Assembly (NCBI GenBank): GCA_964530825.1
Contig: CAZHCA010000001.1
Location: forward strand, 1 to 64,000
DNA: 64,000 nt
Direction: 5' to 3'
Origin: CAZHCA01 sp964530825
Lineage (GTDB): Bacteria > Bacteroidota > Bacteroidia > Chitinophagales > Saprospiraceae
Positions 9,013 to 16,578 of the stretch are shown one piece after another. Below the pieces are notes generated by a model. That model was given only the letters and a program-made list of their open reading frames with translations. It was not told the origin of the DNA and did no database searches. How positions within the stretch are numbered: position 1 is the stretch's first letter; the number at the start of each line of letters is the position of its first letter. The translations under genes and the position numbers were made by a program.

Positions 9013-10044
9013 TTATATATATTTTTTATAAAAGCGGTCCAATCCGGCAACGGCCTGATCCACATACTCGTCTTTCCAGTAAAGTTGAAAATGGTCTGAA
9101 CCCTTGATCTTATTCATGGTCTTTTCTGCGGGTCCTTTCAGCTTCTTGAAAAAGCGTTCTGCGCCATCTAGACTTTGCGCCTGATCGCCGGTTTCAATAT
9201 GTACGGGGGTGTTGTCCAGTTTGGGAGGAAGCTTCAAGCCATCTAAAGCAGCTACTCCAATCCCAGAGAAGAAGGAAATTTGATTTTTATACCTGGGGTG
9301 GTCTCCAATCTTACCAGGCGCATAGTAGGTAGCCATGCCCTGTGTCATGGCATTGGCTTTAGCCAGACCTTCCTCCGTTTTGGGAAAGGCTTCGATCTTC
9401 GGATTGATACCAAAAAAAAGAAGGATTCTTGCGATTCCGCCGGCAAAATAAAGGGCTCCCATCACCAGGGGATTGGTTGCACCGGCTACCTCGGCACCAT
9501 TGGTCATAGGCACGGCGAGCCCAAGCGCCTTAATGCGTGAATCATGGATGGTTTCGTAGGTTGAACTGACACTGTGCGCGCAGAGCCCTAAATTGCCCAA
9601 CTTGTCGGAATCCACTTGCGGAAGCGACTGCAAAAAGCTGACCCCACTGGAAACATCATTGGCAATGGTGTACGGACTACAGTCGCTTTCCAAACCTTTG
9701 GTCTCGCCGATTCCTCTCGGATCGAAAGCCAAACAGATGTAGCCTTTTTGCCGCATTTTTTCTGCATAGTAGTGGGCTGCCTGCTCTTTAACCGAGCTAG
9801 CTGGCGGAGACACTACCAAGCCAGGTCTTTTTTCGCCTTCCCGATAGTCATCGGGAATGTAGATGTTGCCGACGATTTTTGTGCCTTTTTTATTGACACT
9901 ATCAAACTCTACTCTGGTCATTCCCGGAGGAAAGGTCTGGTCGGATGGTGTTACTTTCTGGGCAATTACAAGTTTTTCTTTAGATGTCCGCCCAAGCAGC
10001 ACCAACACAACGACTCCGGTCGTAATGGCAATAGCAGTAACCAT
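9013..10044 (-). CDS. Membrane-anchored alpha/beta-hydrolase with Cys at the nucleophile elbow
   Basis: A 343-aa protein with one N-terminal hydrophobic segment (residues 2-18) that acts as a signal anchor, placing the enzyme outside the cytoplasm. The fold is the dienelactone-hydrolase-like alpha/beta type (LAFDPRGIGETKG; a late His in GSDHFQLYW). The position where GxSxG is expected reads LGLCAHSVS, putting Cys155 where Ser normally sits. Related hydrolases often carry GICxxGG there. It is the first gene of the minus-strand group and has a -7-like box about 28 bases upstream. Confidence 0.8.
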   Translation of the reverse strand: MVTAIAITTGVVVLVLLGRTSKEKLVIAQKVTPSDQTFPPGMTRVEFDSVNKKGTKIVGNIYIPDDYREGEKRPGLVVSPPASSVKEQAAHYYAEKMRQKGYICLAFDPRGIGETKGLESDCSPYTIANDVSSGVSFLQSLPQVDSDKLGNLGLCAHSVSSTYETIHDSRIKALGLAVPMTNGAEVAGATNPLVMGALYFAGGIARILLFFGINPKIEAFPKTEEGLAKANAMTQGMATYYAPGKIGDHPRYKNQISFFSGIGVAALDGLKLPPKLDNTPVHIETGDQAQSLDGAERFFKKLKGPAEKTMNKIKGSDHFQLYWKDEYVDQAVAGLDRFYKKYI

Positions 10045-10071
10045 TTTTTTGTGTTTGGTGAACTATGGGTG

Positions 10072-10079
10072 CAAAAGTA
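10072..10079 (-). promoter_or_regulatory. Bacteroidota -7 box (TACTTTTG) upstream of the hydrolase/SDR cluster
   Basis: The minus strand reads TACTTTTG, matching the Bacteroidota TAnnTTTG -7 consensus, 28 bases before the ATG of the gene at 10044. No good -33 TTTG element is found at the usual spacing, so this is only a moderate call. Confidence 0.35.
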
Positions 10080-10241
10080 CAGTGGGAGCAGGTCGGCGCA
10101 CCTACACAAATCTCGGATTATGCTACTGTTTTTGTGGGGTAATATTATTATTTGAATACTCGCGTGGATGGGCTGAGCCGCACCTAGGGGCTAACCACGC
10201 TATACCTTAGAACTATGTTTTTGCACATAGTGGGCCAGTGC

Positions 10242-10781
10242 TCACTTCCCTACTACCATCTTCCGGCTCGCCACCAATTGCTGGTCCACAAAGAGTTGGT
10301 ACAGGTAGATACCCGCAGGGAGTGTACTCAGGGCCACTTCTGCCTGGTACTGCCCACCCAACAGGCGCTTATGGGCCAGCCTACGTATCACTTTCCCGTT
10401 GCTATTTAACAGGATCAAGCTTACGAAAGACTCACGGGGCACGGCAAAGCGGATCACAGTTTGTGCACGAGCCGGATTGGGGAAATTTTGCTGCAGCACG
10501 GCCCCCTGGGCTAACGCTTTGCCCCCCACCGATTCAATGCTGGTTATTAGTGGGGTGGGTTGGTACCAAAAACCAATACGTTGCTGATTGTTACTGCTCG
10601 TAGTAATTCCGATCAGTGGTTGCGCTACGGTACTTTTGATGATCCACTGTGCATTAGACGTGGTGGTGCCGCCATTGCTCAGCACAGCACCCGGTATGCT
10701 GAGTTGAGCGACAGCCCACGCAGGCATAAGTAAAGCCAGTGCTAGAACACCTCTCTTTATGTTGAGTATTGCTGTATTCAT
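10242..10781 (-). CDS. Secreted protein with T9SS type A sorting domain
   Basis: A 179-aa protein with a signal peptide ending at AWAVAQ. A short region follows (SNGGTTTSNAQWIIKST) that is typical of small Bacteroidota surface proteins. A clear type A C-terminal sorting domain makes up about the last 80 residues (LQQNFPNPARAQTVIRF, LPAGIYLYQL, ASRKMVVGK). It follows the larger secreted gene by 18 bases and is probably in an operon with it. There is no catalytic motif. The pair may form or decorate a cell-surface structure. Confidence 0.85.
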   Translation of the reverse strand: MNTAILNIKRGVLALALLMPAWAVAQLSIPGAVLSNGGTTTSNAQWIIKSTVAQPLIGITTSSNNQQRIGFWYQPTPLITSIESVGGKALAQGAVLQQNFPNPARAQTVIRFAVPRESFVSLILLNSNGKVIRRLAHKRLLGGQYQAEVALSTLPAGIYLYQLFVDQQLVASRKMVVGK

Positions 10782-10799
10782 GATCCAATGTTTACTGAT

Positions 10800-11663
10800 C
10801 TATGGATTGGTTACCCACAGCGCATTGAGGTTGTAGAGAAAAATAAAGAGATCCTTTGCCGCGGAATCAAATTTTCGAGCCACTAGGTAATAGGTCGTAG
10901 GGCCGCCGCTCGGACGACTACTATCTACCCCATTCAGCGTAAAGGTCTGCGCCTGACGTGTTTCCGCGCTGCCGGGGCGCCACCAGGCTTGGGCTACTGT
11001 TGGGCCGCTGGGCGTCTCGCGTTGGATTCTAAAGTCGTAGCGACCGGTACCATTGCCGTTGATCTCTGCCACCAGTGCTCCGCTTAGATAGGCATCAAAG
11101 CCACTCCTTTCATCGATGGTAAAGCTGGCAATTTCTGCGAAAGAAGTCGTCGTGACGATTACCGAAGAATCGGTCCTGACGCCCCCCATATTGACCGTTG
11201 GTAGCGCTGCCAACGCAGATGCAGGAATCTGCCCCCTACTGTCCAGAGGAAGTAGGGTATTTGGAGAAGGAGTAGGGCTGACCGTAAAGCCCCCTACTTT
11301 TTCGGAATTGAGGCTGTAAGCAGTAGCGGTAAGTTTAATACGGGGCTCCAGTTCAGGATCCGCTCCTACCTGTATGCCCAGCCAGTAGGCCTCATCAAAG
11401 GTTGGCGAGAGTGGAGTCACATCGCCCAGGATGACATTAAATACGCCATTTTCTACTGCCACTACCTTGGCTTCCTGCCAAAGGGAATTGCCTTCGGTTT
11501 CAGCATCGTACAAAGTAAAGGTCATGCTGTAGTTGCCATCACCGGCGGGGCCGCCGTCAGCATCTGTCAATACCCCCTGATAGCTAATTTCTTGTGGAAT
11601 CTGCCCGTGCGAAAGCGTGGCGGCCAGGCACAGAAGAAAGATAATCGGAAAAAATGTTTTCAT
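10800..11663 (-). CDS. Secreted protein of the IPQEISYQGVL family (tail-fibre-like surface protein)
   Basis: A 287-aa protein with a signal peptide (ending near TLSHG). Its N-terminal domain is the common Bacteroidota surface module IPQEISYQGVLTDADG, followed by YSMTFTLYDAE and GVFNVILGDVTPL. That module also occurs in proteins with fibre or collagen-like stalks. The rest is beta-rich. It has no sorting domain of its own, whereas the gene 18 bases downstream does. The biochemical function is unknown. Confidence 0.75.
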   Translation of the reverse strand: MKTFFPIIFLLCLAATLSHGQIPQEISYQGVLTDADGGPAGDGNYSMTFTLYDAETEGNSLWQEAKVVAVENGVFNVILGDVTPLSPTFDEAYWLGIQVGADPELEPRIKLTATAYSLNSEKVGGFTVSPTPSPNTLLPLDSRGQIPASALAALPTVNMGGVRTDSSVIVTTTSFAEIASFTIDERSGFDAYLSGALVAEINGNGTGRYDFRIQRETPSGPTVAQAWWRPGSAETRQAQTFTLNGVDSSRPSGGPTTYYLVARKFDSAAKDLFIFLYNLNALWVTNP

Positions 11664-11719
11664 TTTTTAGGTTTTGGTGTCTTTTAAGTTAATTATTTAT
11701 AGCAAGTTGTTACTTTTTT

Positions 11720-11765
11720 GTAAGCTTCCCCTGTCTATAACCTTTCCTAAACAAGGGAAGCTTAC
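11720..11765. repeat. 15-bp inverted repeat (GTAAGCTTCCC hairpin)
   Basis: GTAAGCTTCCCCTGT at 11720-11734 pairs with ACAAGGGAAGCTTAC at 11751-11765, with one mismatch and a 16-base loop. It lies between the surface-protein operon and the cassette-like island. No T run follows it on the minus strand, so it is not a canonical terminator for the hydrolase gene at 11838. It may mark the edge of the island. Confidence 0.5.
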
Positions 11766-11769
11766 AGTT

Positions 11770-11850
11770 TTGCACAGTCTGACGGTTTGTATGCACGGCG
11801 TGGCGGCGTTTAGCCGCTATGAACATTTTAGCCTGTGTTAGCGGCTTTTT
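11770..11850. repeat. Cassette-boundary palindrome A
   Basis: A GC-rich imperfect palindrome at the 3' end of the 11838-12842 gene. Inner arms GCCGCTA (11813-11819) and TAGCGGC (11839-11845) are visible. The right end, TGTGTTAGCGGC, matches the right end of element C. It overlaps the last codons of the hydrolase. It is the weakest of the four elements. Confidence 0.5.
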
Positions 11851-12842
11851 TCTTTCACGATTTCAATGATGGTTTGATTGAATCTTTCAGCTTCTTCATT
11901 CGGCACTTCATGTCCTGATTTTTCAAACCAAATGAATTTTTTTTCAGGAGCTGTCATTTTGTTTATATGGTTTTCTGCCACTACACTGGGTAAGTTCCAG
12001 TCATGACGACCACCAATGAAATAAACAGGTAACTTTAATTCTGTGATAGTTGAAATGTCCGTTGTGAAAGCAACGCCATCCATTCGAGCCGAGGTGTAGT
12101 TAAATGCTTCAAACCAGTCATAGTCTTTGTAGTCCTCATACATAGTTTCCGCTTTCTCAATTTCTTTCAAAATATTTTCATCGTAAACGGTTCCTCCGTA
12201 TTTTACAACAAGTTCGTACTTGCTCATAAAGCAATCCAAAATGGTAGCGCATACAGTGCTGTCCTTTTTTTCAATTAAATCCAACTGCACTAATGCTGTT
12301 GTATCATTCTTTTGTTGGGCTTGCTCTTTCAACCATTGCATAGAAGCGTCCCAGCTTTCTGGTATACTTATCACCTGAGCGACACCAATATAGGCGTAAT
12401 AATCATCAGGGTGTTTTTCAGCTAATTTCATTCCAATCACACTACCATAGGAAAAACCCACAAGAAATATTTTTTCCTTATTGAATTTCTTTTTTAGATA
12501 CTGTGTCAACTCATGTGCATCATTGACCAAACTTTCAGGACTTAGGTTTTTCGGATTGGGATTATGCATATAAGATTGACCACATCCTGCCTGATCCCAG
12601 GAAACTAATATCATTTCGTCAGTCAAATCTGCATTAAAATATCTCAGGTGTGGAGTCTGAGGCCAGCCTGGTCCGCCATGCAGAAATAGCATAACCGGTA
12701 AATCGTCAGACGCACCCGTCATTTCCACATATTGTTTTTCGCCACCTAATTCAATGAATAGTTTTTCTTGGACACTTTCTTTCACCTGGTTTTGGCCACC
12801 AATTAATAGGATACCTAAAATTATGATTATTGCTTTATTCAT
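11838..12842 (-). CDS. Alpha/beta-hydrolase, proline-iminopeptidase-like
   Basis: A 334-aa protein with a short N-terminal hydrophobic segment (signal peptide or anchor). The HGGPG motif (residues 55-59) and SWDQAGCGQS are diagnostic of the prolyl iminopeptidase branch. The nucleophile Ser131 is in GFSYGS, and late Asp (GGRHDW) and His (SGHEVP) residues complete the triad. The gene is more AT-rich than the flanking chromosome and has palindromic elements at both ends, like a mobile cassette. The substrate could be a peptide or an ester. Confidence 0.85.
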   Translation of the reverse strand: MNKAIIIILGILLIGGQNQVKESVQEKLFIELGGEKQYVEMTGASDDLPVMLFLHGGPGWPQTPHLRYFNADLTDEMILVSWDQAGCGQSYMHNPNPKNLSPESLVNDAHELTQYLKKKFNKEKIFLVGFSYGSVIGMKLAEKHPDDYYAYIGVAQVISIPESWDASMQWLKEQAQQKNDTTALVQLDLIEKKDSTVCATILDCFMSKYELVVKYGGTVYDENILKEIEKAETMYEDYKDYDWFEAFNYTSARMDGVAFTTDISTITELKLPVYFIGGRHDWNLPSVVAENHINKMTAPEKKFIWFEKSGHEVPNEEAERFNQTIIEIVKEKSR

Positions 12843-12863
12843 ATGTTAATCTTCTTTTTTAAA

Positions 12864-13001
12864 ATTACCGCTAACAGTTTCGGTTATGCGTAGTGCTGGA
12901 ATTCAAGACACTTTGCTTTCCGTTTAGCAATTAGTTTATTTGTCGTAATTAATTTCATGTCAGCACTTTCACGCGCATTACGCATAGCCAATGTTGGCGA
13001 T
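12864..13001. repeat. Cassette-boundary palindrome B
   Basis: The left arm begins at ACCGCTAACAGTTTCGG and continues with TTATGCGTAGTGCTG to 12898. The right arm runs CAGCACTTTCACGCG, then TTACGCATAGCCAATG and TTGGCG, to about 13000. The arms pair as GCTAAC/GTTGGC, TATGCGTA/TACGCATA and GTGCTG/CAGCAC with small bulges. The ~62-base loop is AT-rich. It occupies nearly the whole gap between two minus-strand genes. Confidence 0.75.
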
Positions 13002-13007
13002 AGTTAT

Positions 13008-13739
13008 TTATCCTTTCGGAAGATATAATTTCATTTCTCTGATTTCTAATTCGTCTAAATGTCCCATTTTGCTTTCATCTTTTGTTATTAAGTGCATATG
13101 CAAAAAGGAGTCGTGATGTGTAAAAACACCTTTGTGTTCAGTCGAGAAAAATCCAATTATTTCAGCATCTTCATTTTTGATATTGTAATTGGTTTGTCCT
13201 TGATGAGCTTCGTCCGGTGAAGACACTTTTGTTCCTTCAGGCAGATTCTGAATATGAATAATCGCACTTGTAACCTGTCCGATTAATTTAAAAGTGAAAG
13301 GCCTTTTGAATTCAGTCGTTTTGTTGTCAATAAATTTTTCTAAGTCCTGAATTGTCTTGACGTTGGCTGGCAATTCCATTTCATTCCATTCAGTTACGTT
13401 TCCATAAACAAAGAATGGTGCTGATGTATTTAAGGTTCTTTCAACTGACATTGTTGAATCTGAAGTCACTTTTGATAAGTAGCCTTTTCCGTTATTAATC
13501 AGCAATTCGCCCGTCAAGTAGCTTGCAGGTCCGAGTCCATAAAGTCCATTTGTGTCCGAAATCGTGTCAAGGTCAATGCTGCTTCCTAATTCACCTTTCC
13601 ACATCACGTTTTTCATTGCACCAACAATTTTAATGTCGGAATAAGATTTGTTTTCTTTCGTGTTATAGTCTTTCGGTGTCGAATTGCAACTTATCAGTCC
13701 TATTGTAAGAAGCCCGAATGATAATTGTTTAGTATTCAT
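13008..13739 (-). CDS. Acetolactate decarboxylase-like lipoprotein
   Basis: A 243-aa protein that looks like alpha-acetolactate decarboxylase (BudA/AlsD family, acetolactate to acetoin). It shares the block LYGLGPASYLTGELLI (residues ~66-81) and the metal site. His214-x-His216 followed by His227, in LHMHLI and MGHLDE, matches the HxH plus ten residues plus H zinc spacing of the family. Unusually, it begins with a lipoprotein signal (LISC, Cys18), so it should sit in the envelope rather than the cytoplasm. It stands alone as one module between two palindromes. Decarboxylase activity is probable from the conserved ligands but unproven. Confidence 0.75.
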   Translation of the reverse strand: MNTKQLSFGLLTIGLISCNSTPKDYNTKENKSYSDIKIVGAMKNVMWKGELGSSIDLDTISDTNGLYGLGPASYLTGELLINNGKGYLSKVTSDSTMSVERTLNTSAPFFVYGNVTEWNEMELPANVKTIQDLEKFIDNKTTEFKRPFTFKLIGQVTSAIIHIQNLPEGTKVSSPDEAHQGQTNYNIKNEDAEIIGFFSTEHKGVFTHHDSFLHMHLITKDESKMGHLDELEIREMKLYLPKG

Positions 13740-13762
13740 GTTTATTTTTAGTTTTTCTCAAA

Positions 13763-13838
13763 TTACCACCAACGGGCCACGTGCAAACGACGGCCCGACG
13801 TATAGGAGGGCTGGCCGTTTTGCACCATGTTAGCGGCT
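13763..13838. repeat. Cassette-boundary palindrome C
   Basis: A roughly 75-base imperfect palindrome. The left arm ACCACCAACGGGCC continues with ACGTGCAAACGACGGCCC. The right arm reads GGGCTGGCCGTTTTGCAC and ends ATGTTAGCGGC. GTGCAAA pairs with TTTTGCAC, and CCAAC pairs with the terminal GTTAGC. The outer motif (TTACCRCYAAC on the left, GTTRGCG on the right) is shared with elements B and D. Confidence 0.75.
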
Positions 13839-13847
13839 GGCATCAAT

Positions 13848-14183
13848 TTATCTTTTTAAACCGTTCTGGGCCTCTTCCTTCAATTTCGGTAGATGTTTCT
13901 TTAATATTGACCAAACTATAGTATCATCAATATTGTCGTAGGAGTGGATTATCCGGTTTCTGAAAGAAACTATCTGTCTTGTATCAGTTAATTCGAATTT
14001 CTCATCCAGGTTTCTAAAATTATTCACGGCTTCACCAACTATAGACAATTGTCTCTCTACAGCGCTTTTCGTTTTTAGATCAGCTTGGTACTGATCAAAT
14101 CTATTTACGTCTTCAGTAAATTGTTCGATCAATTCAATAGCAATCAATATGTCAGACAAGTACTTCTTCCCTTTCTCCGTCAT
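13848..14183 (-). CDS. hepT: HepT-like ribonuclease toxin (DUF86)
   Basis: A 111-aa all-helical protein of the HepT family. The RX4HXY active-site motif is complete: Arg75, His80 and Tyr82 in FRNRIIHSYD. HepT toxins cleave RNA and are held inactive by the nucleotidyltransferase antitoxin MntA, which AMPylates the tyrosine of this motif. Its start overlaps the end of the mntA-like gene by 32 bases, the usual coupled arrangement. The pair makes one module of the cassette-like island and could stabilise it. Confidence 0.88.
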   Translation of the reverse strand: MTEKGKKYLSDILIAIELIEQFTEDVNRFDQYQADLKTKSAVERQLSIVGEAVNNFRNLDEKFELTDTRQIVSFRNRIIHSYDNIDDTIVWSILKKHLPKLKEEAQNGLKR

Positions 14184-14496
14184 AAATTAGAAGTTTTGTT
14201 TTCTCCACATTCTTTTTCAAGAAAGGGTTCTTTATTGGTTGATCTGTTAATAAATCAACTTTTCTTTGAAACAGATCTTCCAATTCGTCCCACAAGTCCA
14301 AAAGATGCTCTCCTTTTTCTTCTGGAGACATGGGCAAGAGTTTTACCATCAAATCAATGTCACTGCTCTCTAAGTTAAATTTCTTAGTGATTGCAGAACC
14401 AAACACAAATAGCTTTGAAACATGATGCTTTCTACAAATTTCAACCAATTGTTGAATGTTATCCTTTAAAATCGGTATCTGTTCTATTTCACGCAT
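14152..14496 (-). CDS. mntA: MntA-like minimal nucleotidyltransferase antitoxin
   Basis: I start at the ATG at 14496, giving 114 aa. The frame is open to 14604, but that extension runs through palindrome D. The nucleotidyltransferase signature is present: GS at residues 33-34 (VFGSAITKKF), then Asp46 and Asp48 (SSDIDLMV). A third acidic strand follows (KVDLLT). The protein should AMPylate and neutralise the HepT toxin encoded immediately downstream, overlapping by 32 bases. Confidence 0.88.
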   Translation of the reverse strand: MREIEQIPILKDNIQQLVEICRKHHVSKLFVFGSAITKKFNLESSDIDLMVKLLPMSPEEKGEHLLDLWDELEDLFQRKVDLLTDQPIKNPFLKKNVEKTKLLIYDGEREEVLV

Positions 14497-14560
14497 TTGA
14501 ATTAACTTTGTTACTTCAAGATAACACTTATTCTTGGTACTTCGTTTCTTGATTTTTGCT

Positions 14561-14628
14561 TGCCACCAACGCCTCGTATAGCTGCCGTGCGACGTCAGGA
14601 GCATGGGTAGCTATGCATTGTTGGCATC
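14561..14628. repeat. Cassette-boundary palindrome D
   Basis: An imperfect palindrome of about 68 bases. The left arm TGCCACCAACGCCTCG continues with TATAGCTGCCGTGC. The right arm GCATGGGTAGCTATGC continues with ATTGTTGGCA. GTATAGCT pairs with AGCTATGC, and CCAAC pairs with GTTGGC. It separates mntA from the outer membrane protein gene and has the same end motifs as elements B and C. Confidence 0.7.
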
Positions 14629-14634
14629 AGTTTT

Positions 14635-15168
14635 TTATTGGATAATAAAGTATTGTATGCCTAATGCAGGTATTATTGTATTTCCGGTAGTTGTTTCTTC
14701 TGGGAAATTAATATTTCTCAATCTTGCATATTGTAATAAGAACTCAACAGATAAATTGTTCTTAAATCGATAGTGGATGCCGGGACCGACGTTGATAGAA
14801 CTCATTGTACCGTTGAACTGAGGGGTACTTTCATAGTTTAATCTACCAAACCCACCACCACCCTCAATAAATAATGCAATACCTTTATTCAATAAATAAT
14901 ACCTAAGATAACCATTTATCCCTATAGAGTTTATGTCACCAACTTTTCCTGCGAATGGCACCACACCTATAGATAAATTGTTGAAAATGAAATATCCATA
15001 GTTAATCCGTAAGGAATAGCCTATGTCTTCGCTGCTATTTGGGTAAATGATAGGTAAGCCCCCAATTCCAACCTGAGATGTTCCTTTTTCAATTTGAGCA
15101 GTTGCGCTTAGATGGGCTATGATAAAAACAAAAATTAGAGCGACTTTTTTCATGATATTTTTATTCAT
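14635..15168 (-). CDS. Outer membrane beta-barrel protein
   Basis: A 177-aa protein with a signal peptide (cleaved near LSATA) and alternating amphipathic beta strands (LRINYGYFIFNNLSIGVVP, FRFKNN-like and LSVEFLLQYARLR strands) ending in the aromatic residue series GIQYFIIQ. This is the pattern of small 8-stranded OmpA/OmpW-like barrels common in Bacteroidota. A second ATG at 15153 is an equally plausible start. It follows palindrome D and is AT-rich, so it is probably another module of the island. No specific function can be assigned. Confidence 0.75.
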   Translation of the reverse strand: MNKNIMKKVALIFVFIIAHLSATAQIEKGTSQVGIGGLPIIYPNSSEDIGYSLRINYGYFIFNNLSIGVVPFAGKVGDINSIGINGYLRYYLLNKGIALFIEGGGGFGRLNYESTPQFNGTMSSINVGPGIHYRFKNNLSVEFLLQYARLRNINFPEETTTGNTIIPALGIQYFIIQ

Positions 15169-15236
15169 TGATACTAACTACTCCTTGCAAACAGTGTTTT
15201 GTACTCAATCCATTTTAATTCACGCAACTTATTCGA

Positions 15237-15902
15237 TTAAAATTCACCATACTTGTACACTAAAAGTCCCAATGTTCCATAAAGCATTAATAGATTTATT
15301 ATGACAAAAAGAAAGCGTTTAGTTTTAGTTAATTCGAAAGCTTTCGAATTCCAAACAACAACCAATGTATGGTATAAAATGTAAAAATATTGTTCAATTC
15401 TGTTATTATTCACTGCTAAACTCAAAATTAATGATATTGGAAAGAAGACAATTATCCATAAGCTTACATTGTAAATATTTAAAATTAGATGTTCAAGGAA
15501 ATTTTTCTTGAATTGTATGTATAGTAAAAAACTTGAAAACGTCAGTAAGAGAATATTCGTAAATAAAATTACAAATTGTGAAGAAATGTTGCTTATTACT
15601 ACAACACCCAGAAAATCATTTGCAATTGAATAGTGTAGTACAAGAAATAATGATGCTATGGTTAAGAATTTTCCAGGACTGTAATAAAATTTTCGAAATC
15701 CTTTCCAATAGTTTAAAACTAATGTTTCGGGTTGGGTTAATCCGATTCGAATATTTTGAAAAAAAGATTTTTCTAATGAAAAAATACCATCGAATAAATC
15801 CCCTAAAAATGCTGTGAAATTAATTCTTCTATCTTTGTAATATTGTCCGCAGGTTGAGCAATATTTACCTCTAATTTCATTCGAGCAAACGGAACATTTC
15901 AT
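15237..15902 (-). CDS. DUF3667-like membrane protein with N-terminal zinc ribbon
   Basis: A 221-aa protein. The first 20 residues hold a zinc-ribbon motif (CSVCSNEIRGKYCSTCG, four Cys). A conserved juxtamembrane block of the DUF3667 type follows (FLGDLFDGIFSLEKSFF, TLVLNYWKGFRKFYYSPGKF), then about five membrane segments. It is strongly AT-rich compared with its housekeeping neighbours. No palindrome is seen in the 68-base gap before the outer membrane protein gene. Function unknown. Confidence 0.8.
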   Translation of the reverse strand: MKCSVCSNEIRGKYCSTCGQYYKDRRINFTAFLGDLFDGIFSLEKSFFQNIRIGLTQPETLVLNYWKGFRKFYYSPGKFLTIASLFLVLHYSIANDFLGVVVISNISSQFVILFTNILLLTFSSFLLYIQFKKNFLEHLILNIYNVSLWIIVFFPISLILSLAVNNNRIEQYFYILYHTLVVVWNSKAFELTKTKRFLFVIINLLMLYGTLGLLVYKYGEF

Positions 15903-15917
15903 ATTTCGATTTTCATT

Positions 15918-16424
15918 TCAGCTTTCGCTTCTTACATTGTTTACAACTACTCCATATCCGCCACAACATGGCGTATAAACCTGTATCTTCTCATTTGACG
16001 TCCCTTTAATATCTAAAAAATCCAAAAGTTTAACAAGCTTTTTGTGTGGTTTTGTAGTAAATGGGGTGGTGATCTGCATGGTCCAGGTGCTTCTATGCCC
16101 TAGGCGCTCCTGAATATAGCGCAAATCCGTTCTCGAGTGTGAGCGCTTCCTGGTCGCATTTCCAGGAGATGAGTAACAAGGCTGTTTCGCATAGTACGTA
16201 CCGGGTTGTCGGGGTGAATCTGGCAGTTCGTCCTGCCCGGTGTAATACCTTGCCCCTCCAACCGGATAGTATTCCGGATTACAGCCTTTCAAAAATTGAT
16301 TTTGAATCGCAAGTGCAATGTGGTATTTATTTTGTTCCAGGCTTTTGACCAAGGCTGTTTTGTCGTCAAAATCAATACCAGGGGCTGGTCTGCTGTTACC
16401 GTTGACGTTGATTGAACAGGTCAA
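15918..16424 (-). pseudogene. Degraded tyrosine recombinase (XerD/integron-integrase type)
   Basis: The C-terminal part retains the recombinase signature TDLRYIQERLGHRST followed by KLVKLLDFLDIKG, as in Bacteroidota XerD-like integrases. The preceding HSFATHLLE-type block with its catalytic Arg is collapsed to HSR. The catalytic Tyr position (normally IYTHV) reads ITTPF, so the nucleophile is gone. Sequence before residue ~90 of the open frame no longer matches the family clearly. The reading frame is therefore a relic. It lies at the end of the palindrome-bounded gene island, where an integrase that moved such cassettes would be expected. Confidence 0.7.
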
Positions 16425-16578
16425 TTCCTACTTGCCACAACCCCTGCAAATGCTGACAGCCCAGGCATAATTCACCAGAGGGGTAATCATCAGTAATAAA
16501 TGCGCATCAACGGCAATAGGAAGGTTAAGCCGCACGGCACGAAGTTAGAGCACCGGTCTTAACGCTGGCTTGTCGGGC

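Noticed and set aside
11720..11765. Strong hairpin read as a terminator for the 11838-12842 gene
   Set aside because: On the minus strand the bases after it are A-rich, not T-rich, so it lacks the tract needed for intrinsic termination.
14497..14604. Longer N-terminus for the MntA-like protein
   Set aside because: The extension reads through palindrome D and has no family match. The ATG at 14496 gives the normal length.
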